Source: an uncultured Bacilli bacterium
GTDB lineage: Bacteria; Bacillota_I; Bacilli_A; RF39; UBA660
Direction: 5' to 3'
DNA: 37,558 bases
Assembly: GCA_910584085.1 (NCBI GenBank)
Contig: CAJTZY010000015.1
Coordinates: 1 to 37,558 of the forward strand
Position numbers and translations under genes: made by a program. The notes under the pieces are model-generated. The model searched no databases. It had not been told where the DNA came from and was given only the letters and a program-made list of their open reading frames with translations. Every line of letters starts with the position of its first letter. Position 1 is the stretch's first letter. Positions 1-7,839 of this stretch are shown here, piece after piece.

Positions 1-669
1 AGTGAGGGAACAGCATATCAGATAAAAGTAGAAACAAAATTAAATACAACAGGAAAAACAGGAAACAGTAAAACAGCAACAATATATACATCAAAGAATG
101 TAAGTGGAACAAACTCAGGGTATAGTAGTAGTTCGGCATGTTCATCATCAACATATACTGTATCAGCAAGTGGAGTATATCCGCAAGTAACATTATACTC
201 ACCAAGTTGTAGTAGTTATACAGAACCAACAACATCATATTGTAGTACATCATATACAACAACATCTAGTTCATGCGATAGTACAGCATCTTGCTCAACA
301 GGAGGATATACAGGTACAGTAAGTTATTCTAGTAGATCTTCAAATGGAACAACCTATGTTTGTAGTGGCTGGAGTGATCAAAGGAGTAGAACGGGTGAAT
401 GTGCAGATGAATCTTCTGGAGAAATGCCTAAATTTCCTAGTTGTTCTTCAGGAGAAACTTATTACGAATATAGATGTGGTGGTTACCCTGTTGCTCCTAC
501 ATCATCTGGTTCATGTGGTTATAGACAAATGTACTGTTATTATACAAGATCAGTAACAACAAGTGAATCATATACATGTTATTATTCGGGATATATATCT
601 ACTGGATCAACTACAAAATATAAAGCAACCTATTCAGGAGTAGTAAAACCAGCAACAACAAAATATTAA
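1..669 (+). CDS. C-terminal part of a Cys/Ser/Thr/Tyr-rich, probably exported protein (5' end outside window)
   Basis: The frame is open from the first base to a TAA at 667-669, giving 222 residues with no start inside the window. The composition is extreme: dominated by Ser, Thr, Gly, Tyr and paired Cys, with short runs such as SSSSACSSST and TTSSSCDSTASCSTGG, and almost no hydrophobic segments. It ends in KATYSGVVKPATTKY with no LPXTG motif and no membrane anchor, so any anchor or signal lies upstream. Many evenly spaced Cys suggest a disulfide-bonded extracellular or surface domain. This is inference from composition; I do not recognise a family. A hairpin region and a terminator follow the stop, so this is the last gene of its transcript and is separate from the MurE block. 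Confidence 0.7.
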   Translation, partial: SEGTAYQIKVETKLNTTGKTGNSKTATIYTSKNVSGTNSGYSSSSACSSSTYTVSASGVYPQVTLYSPSCSSYTEPTTSYCSTSYTTTSSSCDSTASCSTGGYTGTVSYSSRSSNGTTYVCSGWSDQRSRTGECADESSGEMPKFPSCSSGETYYEYRCGGYPVAPTSSGSCGYRQMYCYYTRSVTTSESYTCYYSGYISTGSTTKYKATYSGVVKPATTKY

Positions 670-683
670 AAAAATCAGAGAAG

Positions 684-732
684 GTTTAGTCTCTGATATA
701 GGTATCAAAGATACTTATATCAGGGATTAAAC
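684..732 (+). other. Long near-perfect RNA hairpin after the surface-protein gene
   Basis: Bases 684-700 pair with 716-732 (GTTTAGTCTCTGATATA against TATATCAGGGATTAAAC, with two G-U pairs). The helix continues inward to GTATC/GATAC with an AAA loop. A shorter competing hairpin pairs ATCAGAGA (674-681) with TCTCTGAT (690-697). No U-tract follows, so it is not a simple terminator. It could be a 3' stabilising stem or part of an alternative fold upstream of the terminator at 794. Confidence 0.55.
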
Positions 733-793
733 TAAACTTAGTTAATATTCTTACCTCAAATTTATATTAATAATAAGTTAATCTCTGAATAAA

Positions 794-824
794 GGTTGAT
801 AAAATTTTATCAATCTTTTTGTTT
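794..824 (+). terminator. Intrinsic terminator between the surface-protein gene and the MurE block
   Basis: An inverted repeat pairs GGTTGATAAAA (794-804) with TTTTATCAATC (805-815), including one G-U pair, and is followed by TTTTTGTTTT. The stem is AT-rich but the U-tract is clear. It separates the first partial gene from the MurE transcript. Confidence 0.7.
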
Positions 825-871
825 TATAAAAAAACTAAACAAATAATATGTTAAAAAATAAAAAAATATTA

Positions 872-877
872 TATAAT
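872..877 (+). promoter_or_regulatory. Possible -10 element of the first murE-like gene
   Basis: TATAAT lies 19 bases upstream of the ATG at 896. No good -35 is visible at 17 bases, so support is limited. If used, transcription would begin near 884, which excludes the upstream ATG at 848 as the translation start. Confidence 0.4.
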
Positions 878-895
878 ATAGATAGTGGTGATAGA

Positions 896-2335
896 ATGAA
901 AAAATTAAATGAATTAGTTAATTGTAATTATGATATTGAAATTGGTGGAATTAAGATAAATTCTAGGGATGTTGTTCCAGGTGATTTATTTGTATGTACA
1001 GATATGGGAACACTAGATAGACATGAGTTTATTGATGATGCGATTAGTAGGGGAGCTGTAGCTGTTGTAGTAAAAAGGGATGTAGGAGAAAAAAGTGTAC
1101 CAATCATAAAGGTAGATAATCCAAACGATGTACTACCTGTTGCTTGTTCAAAATTTTATGATGAACCAGAAAATAAACTAACTATGATAGGTGTTACTGG
1201 AACAGATGGAAAAACTAGTGTATCTACAATGATACAAACTTTACTTGGAAAAGATATTTGCGGTTATATTGGAACTAATGGATATAGTTGTTCAAAGTTT
1301 AATAAAGATACAAATAATACAACTCCGGATTCAGATAAGTTATATGGATATTTAAATGAGTTTGTTTTATCTGATTGTAAATATTGTTCAATGGAAGTAT
1401 GCAGTGAAGCTCTTATGCGTGGAAGAGTAAAGAATATAGAATATGATGTATCTATTTTAACTAATATAACTAGTGAACATTTGAATATACATGGTACTTT
1501 AGAAAATTATGTAAATGATAAGTGTAAATTATTTAAACAGACAAAAAAAGATGGATATTGTATTTTAAATAAGGATGATGAGCACTTTGAGGCGGCAAAA
1601 GCAGCTTGTAATGGAAAAATATTAACATATGGCGAAAGTGAAGATAATGACTTATACTTTAAAGATATAAGATTATTTCCAGGAAGAAATTTATTTAAAA
1701 TAGTTTATAATAATACAGAATATGAAATAGATAGCCCAATGGCCGGTTTATTTAATGTTTATAATTTAAGTGCGGCTATACTTACATTATTTGCATTAGG
1801 ATATACTTTTGATGAAATAAGTGCTAGAATACCATTTTTACATGTAAGTGGAAGACTTGAGAGTATTGATATGGGACAGGATTTTTATGTAATGGTTGAT
1901 TATGCACACACACCAAATGGAATAACAAGATTACTTGAATATGTAAAATTATTACCAATAAAAAGAAGTATTGTAGTAATAGGTCAAGCAGGTGAAAGGG
2001 ACCCATATAAACGAAAAACGGTTGGCGAGATTGTTGCTAAAAACTGTGATGTTGCAATATTCACATATGAAGATCCAAGAAGCGAAGATCCAAAAGACAT
2101 AATTGATATGATGATAGAAAATATTAAAGATACCCATAACAATTATGAAATAATAATAGATAGAAGTAAAGCAATCAAAAGGGCAATTGATATAGCAGGA
2201 CCAAAGGATATGGTTATGATATTAGGTAAGGGGAATGAAACTTATCAAAAATTAAAAGATAAAGTAATTTACTTTAATGATATAGAGGAGACAAAAAAAC
2301 ATTTACAGGATAGGTTAAAAGTAGAAACTAAATAA
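896..2335 (+). CDS. MurE-type UDP-N-acetylmuramoyl-tripeptide ligase, divergent paralogue
   Basis: A 479-residue Mur ligase of MurE length. N-terminal part: INSRDVVPGDLFVC followed by FIDDAISRGA. Central ATPase: P-loop GVTGTDGKTS, NNTTPDSDKL substrate region, and ITSEHLNIHGTLENY with KCKLF, where the carbamylated Lys is expected. C-terminal domain: DYAHTPNGI, GQAGERDPYKR and KGNETYQ. MurE adds the third stem residue to UDP-MurNAc-L-Ala-D-Glu in the cytoplasm. The amino-acid pocket is unusual: the DNPR motif of diaminopimelate-adding MurE reads EDPR here, and KGHE reads KGNE. The start at 896 has GGTGA just upstream; an ATG at 848 in frame lacks a ribosome site. It lies 45 bases before a second, more canonical MurE, so its exact substrate is uncertain. 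Confidence 0.85.
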   Translation: MKKLNELVNCNYDIEIGGIKINSRDVVPGDLFVCTDMGTLDRHEFIDDAISRGAVAVVVKRDVGEKSVPIIKVDNPNDVLPVACSKFYDEPENKLTMIGVTGTDGKTSVSTMIQTLLGKDICGYIGTNGYSCSKFNKDTNNTTPDSDKLYGYLNEFVLSDCKYCSMEVCSEALMRGRVKNIEYDVSILTNITSEHLNIHGTLENYVNDKCKLFKQTKKDGYCILNKDDEHFEAAKAACNGKILTYGESEDNDLYFKDIRLFPGRNLFKIVYNNTEYEIDSPMAGLFNVYNLSAAILTLFALGYTFDEISARIPFLHVSGRLESIDMGQDFYVMVDYAHTPNGITRLLEYVKLLPIKRSIVVIGQAGERDPYKRKTVGEIVAKNCDVAIFTYEDPRSEDPKDIIDMMIENIKDTHNNYEIIIDRSKAIKRAIDIAGPKDMVMILGKGNETYQKLKDKVIYFNDIEETKKHLQDRLKVETK

Positions 2336-2342
2336 TCGCATG

Positions 2343-2380
2343 CCTCAGTATTTTTCATAAAATATACTGAGGTGTTTTTT
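2343..2380 (+). promoter_or_regulatory. Terminator-like hairpin that also contains the ribosome binding site of the next gene
   Basis: CCTCAGTAT (2343-2351) pairs perfectly with ATACTGAGG (2364-2372), with a 12-base loop, and is followed by TGTTTTTT and then the ATG at 2381. The only plausible Shine-Dalgarno, GAGGTG (2369-2374), lies largely in the 3' arm. The element could therefore both attenuate transcription out of the first ligase gene and hide the ribosome site of the second. The pairing is seen; the regulatory role is inferred. Confidence 0.65.
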
Positions 2381-3715
2381 ATGAATATAAAAATAGATTC
2401 TAGAGAAATTTTACCTGGAGATACTTTTATAGCTATTAGAGGTATAAATGATGATGGGCATAAATATATAGATGATGCAATAAAAAGAGGAGCAACAACT
2501 CTTATAGTAGAAGAAGGGGAATACAGTGTTAATACTATAGTAGTAAAAGATACAAAAAAATATTTAGTAGAGTATTTAGAAAATAATTACTATGATGAAA
2601 TAAAAAACTTAAAATTAATCGGTATGACAGGAACAAATGGTAAGACTACTACTTGTTATCTTATATATCAGGCTCTTAATATGTTAGATATTAAGTGTGC
2701 ATATATTGGAACACTGGGGTTTTATTTAAATGATAATCATAAAGTATTAAATAATACAACTCCTAATATATATGAACTATATAATATGTTGCTTGAGTGT
2801 GTCAGGAAAAATTATGAATATGTAGTAATGGAGGTAAGTAGTCAGGCACTTTCTATGGGAAGAGTAGATACACTTATTTTTGATTATGTTATATTTTCTA
2901 ATTTAACACAGGATCATCTTGATTATCACCATACAATGGAAAACTATGTACTTGAAAAACAGAAATTATTTAAAATGACAAATAATAGTGTTGCTATTAT
3001 AAATAATGATGATAAATATAGGGATTATTTTATTTTAGATAATAAAAATATAACCTATGGTAAGTGTGATAGTGATTATAAAATACACAATATAAAATCT
3101 AGTTTAGATGGATCTCGTTTTTATTTAAATGATGAAGAATATTTTACTAAATTAGTTGGAGAGTACAATATATATAACATGAGTATAGTTATAATACTTT
3201 TAAAACTTTTAAATATTGAAGATATTGATTTGATAGTATCAAAACTAAATTCACCAAATGGTAGAATGGATATAATAAAATATAAAGATAATAATATAAT
3301 AATAGATTATGCACATACACCAGATGCAGTAGAAAAAATAATAAAAGAAACTTCAAAACTTGACCATAATAAGATAATTACACTAATAGGGTGTGGTGGG
3401 AATAGAGATAAAACAAAAAGAAGCATTATGGGAGATATTGCAACTAGTTATTCTGATTATGTAATATTTACAAGTGACAATCCAAGATGGGAGAAACCTA
3501 AAAATATACTTAAAGATATCACTTGTAAACTTGACAAAAAAAATTATAAAATCATTGTAAATAGAGAAAAAGCAATTAAAAATAGTATACAAATGTTAAC
3601 AAAAAATGATATACTATTATTGCTTGGAAAAGGTCATGAGGATTACCAAATAATTCATGATAAAAAAATTCCTTTTAGTGATAAAAATATAGTAGAAAAA
3701 TATACAAGGAGATGA
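2381..3715 (+). CDS. murE: UDP-N-acetylmuramoyl-L-alanyl-D-glutamate ligase MurE (diaminopimelate type)
   Basis: A 444-residue Mur ligase with all expected blocks: IDSREILPGDTFIA at the N-terminus, P-loop GMTGTNGKTTT, NNTTPNIYEL, SSQALSMGR, LTQDHLDYHHTMENY, and C-terminal DYAHTPDAV, GCGGNRDKTKR, DNPRWEKP and GKGHEDYQ. DNPR with KGHE is the signature of MurE enzymes that add meso-diaminopimelate, so the wall is probably of the DAP type. The reaction is ATP-dependent and cytoplasmic. The start at ATG 2381 is preferred over GTG 2372 because GAGGTG precedes it by six bases and GTG 2372 would itself be part of that site. An AAGGAG site for mraY (3706-3711) lies inside its last codons, so the two are cotranscribed. 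Confidence 0.9.
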   Translation: MNIKIDSREILPGDTFIAIRGINDDGHKYIDDAIKRGATTLIVEEGEYSVNTIVVKDTKKYLVEYLENNYYDEIKNLKLIGMTGTNGKTTTCYLIYQALNMLDIKCAYIGTLGFYLNDNHKVLNNTTPNIYELYNMLLECVRKNYEYVVMEVSSQALSMGRVDTLIFDYVIFSNLTQDHLDYHHTMENYVLEKQKLFKMTNNSVAIINNDDKYRDYFILDNKNITYGKCDSDYKIHNIKSSLDGSRFYLNDEEYFTKLVGEYNIYNMSIVIILLKLLNIEDIDLIVSKLNSPNGRMDIIKYKDNNIIIDYAHTPDAVEKIIKETSKLDHNKIITLIGCGGNRDKTKRSIMGDIATSYSDYVIFTSDNPRWEKPKNILKDITCKLDKKNYKIIVNREKAIKNSIQMLTKNDILLLLGKGHEDYQIIHDKKIPFSDKNIVEKYTRR

Positions 3716-3719
3716 TTTA

Positions 3720-4712
3720 ATGTATCAACTAACAAGGGGAGTACTTGCTCTTATGATAGGATTTATATTATCAATAATTACTGGTGTAATATTAGTTCCA
3801 TTTTTAAGAAAATTTAAGGTAAGTCAAACTTTAAGTACATATTTGGAAAAGAGGCATAAAGAAAAGGCTGGAACTCCTACTATGGGTGGATTAATATTTA
3901 TAATACCTACAATAATTTCAATAATAATATTATTAGTACTTAAAAAAATAGAATATTCTTCAAATTTATTTATAGTTATTTTTGTATTTTTAGCTTATGC
4001 TTTACTTGGATTAGTTGATGATTTATTAATAATAAAAAGAAAAAATAATGTAGGGCTTACTGAATTTCAAAAACTTGCAGGACAGTTATTTATCGCACTT
4101 ATATTTTTTCTTATATATATGAAAAGTGGTGCAGAGACAACCCTTGAAATATATACGCTTGGAATAGAGATAGATTTTAAATGGTTTTACGGAATATTTA
4201 TATTATTTATGTTAGTTGCTAGTAGTAACGCTGTAAATATAACAGATGGGCTTGATGGCTTAGCTGGTGGGCTTTCTTTAATTGCATTTCTTACATTTGC
4301 ACTTATTAGTGCGAATTCTAGAGCAATACCGGGTACTGAAAGTATAGCAGTATTTTGCTTTGTGTTAGTTGGATCTCTTTTAGGTTTTCTTGCTTTTAAT
4401 TCAAGACCTGCCAAAGTATTTATGGGAGATACAGGATCTCTTGCACTTGGCGGTACACTTGCAACTATTGCAATAATAACTAAACATGAACTTACATTTA
4501 TATTTGTATCAGGGGTATTTATATTTGAAACATTAGTTTGTTTAATACAAATAATAAGTATGGTTTATTTTCATAAGAAAGTGTTCCTAATGACTCCTTT
4601 TCACCATCATTTAGAAAAATTAGGTTGGAATGAAAGAGATATAGTTGTTGTATTTTGGTGTATAGGTTTATTACTCAGTATGGCAGCAATTGTATTTGGG
4701 GTATGGTATTAA
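3720..4712 (+). CDS. mraY: Phospho-N-acetylmuramoyl-pentapeptide transferase MraY
   Basis: A 330-residue polytopic membrane protein of normal family length. It moves phospho-MurNAc-pentapeptide from UDP to undecaprenyl phosphate, forming lipid I at the inner face of the membrane. Family motifs appear in order: KAGTPTMGG near residue 50, the DD pair in LVDDLLIIKRKNN near 98, NAVNITDGLDGLAGG near 170, SRPAKVFMGDTGSLALGG near 230, and the cytoplasmic HHH segment in TPFHHHLEKLGWNE near 285. About ten hydrophobic segments surround these loops. It begins four bases after murE, whose end carries its AAGGAG ribosome site, and is followed by the amidase after 27 bases. Confidence 0.96.
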   Translation: MYQLTRGVLALMIGFILSIITGVILVPFLRKFKVSQTLSTYLEKRHKEKAGTPTMGGLIFIIPTIISIIILLVLKKIEYSSNLFIVIFVFLAYALLGLVDDLLIIKRKNNVGLTEFQKLAGQLFIALIFFLIYMKSGAETTLEIYTLGIEIDFKWFYGIFILFMLVASSNAVNITDGLDGLAGGLSLIAFLTFALISANSRAIPGTESIAVFCFVLVGSLLGFLAFNSRPAKVFMGDTGSLALGGTLATIAIITKHELTFIFVSGVFIFETLVCLIQIISMVYFHKKVFLMTPFHHHLEKLGWNERDIVVVFWCIGLLLSMAAIVFGVWY

Positions 4713-4739
4713 ACTATACTTTTTTTTGGAAGGTGAAGT

Positions 4740-6017
4740 ATGAAAAAAATTGTTTTAGGTTTGTTTATTATTTTGTTGGTAATATTTTCTATTATATTTA
4801 TAACTAATAGGGATATTATTAAAAGTGATCCAATTTTTGATATATTAAAAAGAATAGAAAATGATGAGTTTAGTATTAATAAATATACAATTTTTGGAAA
4901 TCACATGAATATTCAAGGATGTATAGATAAAGAAACTGGCCATGAATTATCACTAATACTTAAAAATACTAAAGAAGAAATAGTTATTGATAGTGAATTT
5001 TATAATGAGGAAGGTAAAACTTGCTTTAAATTATCAGATAAAAATAATGAAGGAATTAATTTAGATGAATTAAAACTTGGAAATTATTTGTTACTAGTTA
5101 AAGAAAAATTAGAATCTAAAAGTAATTATTATACATTAAAAAATGCAACTGAATATAAGGATTTGGAATACTATACTATTACTAGAAATAAAAAAAATAA
5201 TAAAGTAAGTTTTAATTTTGGCGAAAGTAATAAAAGAAATTATGTGGAATTTAAAATAGAAAAAACAAAACTTCCAGATGACGTTTATGATATTACTATT
5301 GATCCAGGACATGGTGGTAAGGATGTAGGTGCGAATACTACTTTTAATGGAACAAAATATCATGAATCTGAATTGACTTTAGAAATTGCACTTTTGTTGA
5401 AACAGGAATTAGAAGAAATGGGATTAAAAGTAAAGCTTACAAGGCATGATGATACTTATTTATCGCCATATGGTGAAGGTGGTCGTGCAATTATTCCAAA
5501 TGATGTTAAGTCAAAATATAGTTTATCAATACATCTTAATAGTTCAAATGGTAAAATGAGTTATGGTGGGGTTGAAGTGTATGTTCCAAATGATGTAAAT
5601 TATGCTTTAGCAACTTATTTTTCAGATAATATATCTAATATAGTAGGTTATTCAAAAAAGTCAACTGACAAGGTTGCAAATGGAATATATTACCAATATT
5701 TTACAAAAGATAATATAGAAAAGTCTAAGAATGAGGCCTTGGAGGAAGGCAATAAACCATATGATATAAAAGAGGGTGCCCCTTATATGTTTATGATAAG
5801 AGAAGTTGGTGGAATAAATACTAATGCCTATAACGATGGTAGAAATAAAGAGAATGATATAAATTCTTATTATAATTCTAATCAAACAGCAGAACCATAT
5901 TTACTTGAACTTGCTTATATCAATTATAGTAGTGATTTAAATTTATTAATAAATGCTACAGAAAGGTTTTCTCATGCTATAGGATCTGCTATAAAGGAAT
6001 ATTTAAATATTTCATAA
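4740..6017 (+). CDS. Exported N-acetylmuramoyl-L-alanine amidase (Amidase_3 type)
   Basis: A 425-residue protein. A Lys-rich start and hydrophobic stretch (residues about 4-23) form a signal peptide or membrane anchor. About 160 residues of unrecognised N-terminal region follow. The catalytic domain from about residue 185 shows the zinc-amidase pattern: DPGHGG (His), HESELTLEIA (Glu), LTRHDD, SIHLNSS (His), and LLELAYINYSSD near the C-terminus with the catalytic Glu. Such enzymes cut the bond between MurNAc and L-Ala of the stem peptide outside the membrane. Between the second His and the last Glu there is a longer insert than in compact family members, including GAPYMFMIREVGG. GGAAGGTGA precedes the ATG. 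It is the last gene of the murE-mraY unit. Confidence 0.9.
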   Translation: MKKIVLGLFIILLVIFSIIFITNRDIIKSDPIFDILKRIENDEFSINKYTIFGNHMNIQGCIDKETGHELSLILKNTKEEIVIDSEFYNEEGKTCFKLSDKNNEGINLDELKLGNYLLLVKEKLESKSNYYTLKNATEYKDLEYYTITRNKKNNKVSFNFGESNKRNYVEFKIEKTKLPDDVYDITIDPGHGGKDVGANTTFNGTKYHESELTLEIALLLKQELEEMGLKVKLTRHDDTYLSPYGEGGRAIIPNDVKSKYSLSIHLNSSNGKMSYGGVEVYVPNDVNYALATYFSDNISNIVGYSKKSTDKVANGIYYQYFTKDNIEKSKNEALEEGNKPYDIKEGAPYMFMIREVGGINTNAYNDGRNKENDINSYYNSNQTAEPYLLELAYINYSSDLNLLINATERFSHAIGSAIKEYLNIS

Positions 6018-6040
6018 AAAAAACACAATTCTAACAATAT

Positions 6041-6140
6041 TTGGACACAGGGGAGAATTATAATTTAATTACAAGGTTGAAAAAGCCTTGGACAAACACT
6101 CCTTACTACTATAAAAACCCCTATGGGTTTTTATTATTTT
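6041..6140 (+). ncRNA. Candidate small structured RNA upstream of ffh
   Basis: No protein frame is present. CAAGG (6073-6077) pairs with CCTTG (6086-6090), extended across a bulge by TT/AA around a GAAA loop. AGGGG (6049-6053) can pair with CCCCT (6118-6122), which overlaps the 5' arm of the terminator at 6113-6132, so an alternative terminator/antiterminator fold is possible. I see no SRP RNA core and no riboswitch consensus I know. It may instead be the 3' tail of the amidase message. Confidence 0.4.
6113..6140 (+). terminator. Intrinsic terminator of the wall gene unit / small RNA
   Basis: AAAAACCC (6113-6120) pairs with GGGTTTTT (6125-6132) around a CTAT loop and is followed by ATTATTTT. 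It sits just before the ffh promoter. Confidence 0.8.
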
Positions 6141-6151
6141 AGTTAAATCTA

Positions 6152-6180
6152 TGGACAAAACTATCTATTTTATATATAAT
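6152..6180 (+). promoter_or_regulatory. ffh promoter
   Basis: TGGACA (6152-6157), a 17-base spacer and TATAAT (6175-6180). The ribosome site AAAGGAG lies about 35 bases downstream, before the ATG at 6229. Confidence 0.8.
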
Positions 6181-6228
6181 ATTTGTTAGTATTTAGTAAT
6201 AAATATATAAGTGCAAAGGAGAAAATAA

Positions 6229-7533
6229 ATGTTTGAAAGTTTAGGAGATAGATTACAAAGTGCTGTAAACAAAATAAGGGGCTATGGAAAAATAACAGAG
6301 GATAATATTAGTGAAGTAACAAGAGAAATTAGGTTAGCTTTACTTGAAGCGGATGTTAATTATAAAGTAGTAAAAGAATTTATAAATAATGTTAAGGAAA
6401 AAGCACTTGGCGAGGAGGTTACCAAGAGTCTTAAACCAGGTGAACAATTTGTAAAGATACTGAAAGATGAACTAGTGGAATTACTTGGTGGAGAAAAAAA
6501 AGAAATATATACGAGTGGTAATCCTAGTATACTTATGCTTGTTGGTCTTCAAGGTAGTGGTAAGACAACCACTATCGGTAAACTTGCAGTGTTACTTAGG
6601 AAAAAATATAAAAAGAATCCATTACTTGTTGCATGTGATGTGTATAGACCAGCTGCGATTGATCAATTAAAAACAATAGGTAAGGAGTTAAATATAGAGG
6701 TATATGACGAAGGAAAGGGAAATCCAGTAGAAATAGCAAGTAACGCTATTCAGTATGCAAAGGAAAATAAATATAATTATGTTTTAATAGATACAGCAGG
6801 AAGACTCCATATAGATGAAGCTTTAATGGATGAATTAAAAAATATTAATAATGAAGTAAATCCTAATGAAATATTACTTGTAGTAGATAGCATGGTTGGT
6901 CAAGATGCAGTGAATGTAATAGAAGGCTTTAATAATGAATTACCTCTTACTGGAGCAATACTTACAAAACTTGATGGGGATACAAGAGGTGGAGCAGCTT
7001 TATCAATAAGACATTTAACAAATATACCAATAAAATTTATTGGTGTAAGTGAGAAAATGGATGGCTTAGATGAATTTTATCCAGATAGAATGGCAACACG
7101 TATACTTGGTATGGGTGACCTTATGACTATGATAGAAAAAGCAGAAGAAGTTATAGATGAAGATGAGGCTAAAAAAACTGCTAAAAGAATGGAACAGGGT
7201 AAATTTGATTTAGAAGATTTTTTGAGTACATTTAAGCAAATAAAAAAGTTGGGTCCTTTAGAAAATTTATTAAAAATGATACCAGGTGTACCTAAAGAAC
7301 TTAAAGGTGTTAAAGTAGATCCTAAGGATATGGCGCATATTGAGGCTATAATACTTTCTATGACTCCTTATGAAAGAAGACATCCCGAAGTATTAAAGGC
7401 ATCTAGAAAGATAAGAATTTCAAAAGGTAGTGCGAGAAGTGTAGAAGAGGTAAATAGATTACTTAATCAATTTGAACAAATGAAAAAAATGATGAAGGGT
7501 ATAAAAAATGGAAATATGAAGATGCCGTTTTAA
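6229..7533 (+). CDS. ffh: Signal recognition particle GTPase Ffh
   Basis: A 434-residue SRP54-type protein. Residues 1-90 form the N domain with the ALLEADVNYKVVKEF helix. The G domain has G1 GLQGSGKTTT near 105, DVYRPAAIDQLK, DTAGR near 188, TKLDGDTRGG near 246 and GVSEKMDGLDEF. The M domain from about 295 contains GKFDLEDFL, LLKMIPG, SMTPYERRHPE and RKIRISKGSARS, the RNA-binding and signal-binding part, ending in a short Met/Lys-rich tail. It binds 4.5S RNA and signal sequences and delivers nascent chains to FtsY and SecYEG. An AAAGGAG ribosome site precedes the start. It has its own promoter. rpsP, a frequent neighbour in Firmicutes, does not follow; a non-coding gap comes next. Confidence 0.97.
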   Translation: MFESLGDRLQSAVNKIRGYGKITEDNISEVTREIRLALLEADVNYKVVKEFINNVKEKALGEEVTKSLKPGEQFVKILKDELVELLGGEKKEIYTSGNPSILMLVGLQGSGKTTTIGKLAVLLRKKYKKNPLLVACDVYRPAAIDQLKTIGKELNIEVYDEGKGNPVEIASNAIQYAKENKYNYVLIDTAGRLHIDEALMDELKNINNEVNPNEILLVVDSMVGQDAVNVIEGFNNELPLTGAILTKLDGDTRGGAALSIRHLTNIPIKFIGVSEKMDGLDEFYPDRMATRILGMGDLMTMIEKAEEVIDEDEAKKTAKRMEQGKFDLEDFLSTFKQIKKLGPLENLLKMIPGVPKELKGVKVDPKDMAHIEAIILSMTPYERRHPEVLKASRKIRISKGSARSVEEVNRLLNQFEQMKKMMKGIKNGNMKMPF

Positions 7534-7756
7534 TTATTAGGTTATGTATATAAAAGATAAAAAAACACTAAATTTCCAAAAATGTTATAAAAAATTTGAA
7601 ATAAATATACAAAAGTGTAGTTAATAATGTAATATAATGTGAATAATGATGAAACTATTTATAAAATAAAATTCTATGTATTGTAAAAAATAATTTAAAT
7701 AGGAATTTATTAATTTTAGAAGATGTAAAAAAAAAGTTAATATTCTTTTATATAAT
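7534..7756. other. AT-rich intergenic region after ffh, no gene seen
   Basis: About 220 bases of very AT-rich sequence with stop codons in all frames and no ribosome site with a useful frame. Several TATAAT-like strings occur (for example at 7751-7756), but none has a convincing -35 at the right distance. Confidence 0.5.
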
Positions 7757-7785
7757 GCAAGTTCTAAAAATGTGCTTGCTTTTTT
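7757..7785 (+). terminator. Intrinsic terminator upstream of the SNF2 gene
   Basis: GCAAG (7757-7761) pairs with CTTGC (7775-7779) around a 13-base loop and is followed by TTTTTT. The stem is short but GC-rich for this DNA. Confidence 0.6.
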
Positions 7786-7789
7786 ACTA

Positions 7790-7818
7790 TTGATTTACAA
7801 ACAAATGTTTGATATGAT
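7790..7818 (+). promoter_or_regulatory. Promoter of the SNF2 helicase gene
   Basis: TTGATT (7790-7795), a 17-base spacer and TATGAT (7813-7818). The spacer contains the palindromic box at 7798-7811. GAGGTGTGAT precedes the ATG at 7840. Confidence 0.7.
7798..7811. promoter_or_regulatory. LexA-like palindromic operator in the SNF2 promoter
   Basis: CAAACAAATGTTTG is a 14-base palindrome with two mismatched centre bases, placed between -35 and -10. It agrees with the Bacillus LexA (DinR) box CGAACRNRYGTTYC at 12 of 14 positions. Position is ideal for repression. Binding by LexA is inferred. Confidence 0.45.
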
Positions 7819-7839
7819 ATGTGTATTGAGGTGTGATGT

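Noticed and set aside
848..895. Longer start for the first MurE-type gene (ATG 848)
   Set aside because: It has no ribosome site, adds a non-family N-terminus, and lies upstream of a TATAAT that probably drives the gene.
6018..6140. SRP (4.5S/6S) RNA gene next to ffh
   Set aside because: The conserved GGAA-loop/AGCAG core of SRP RNA is not found on either strand.
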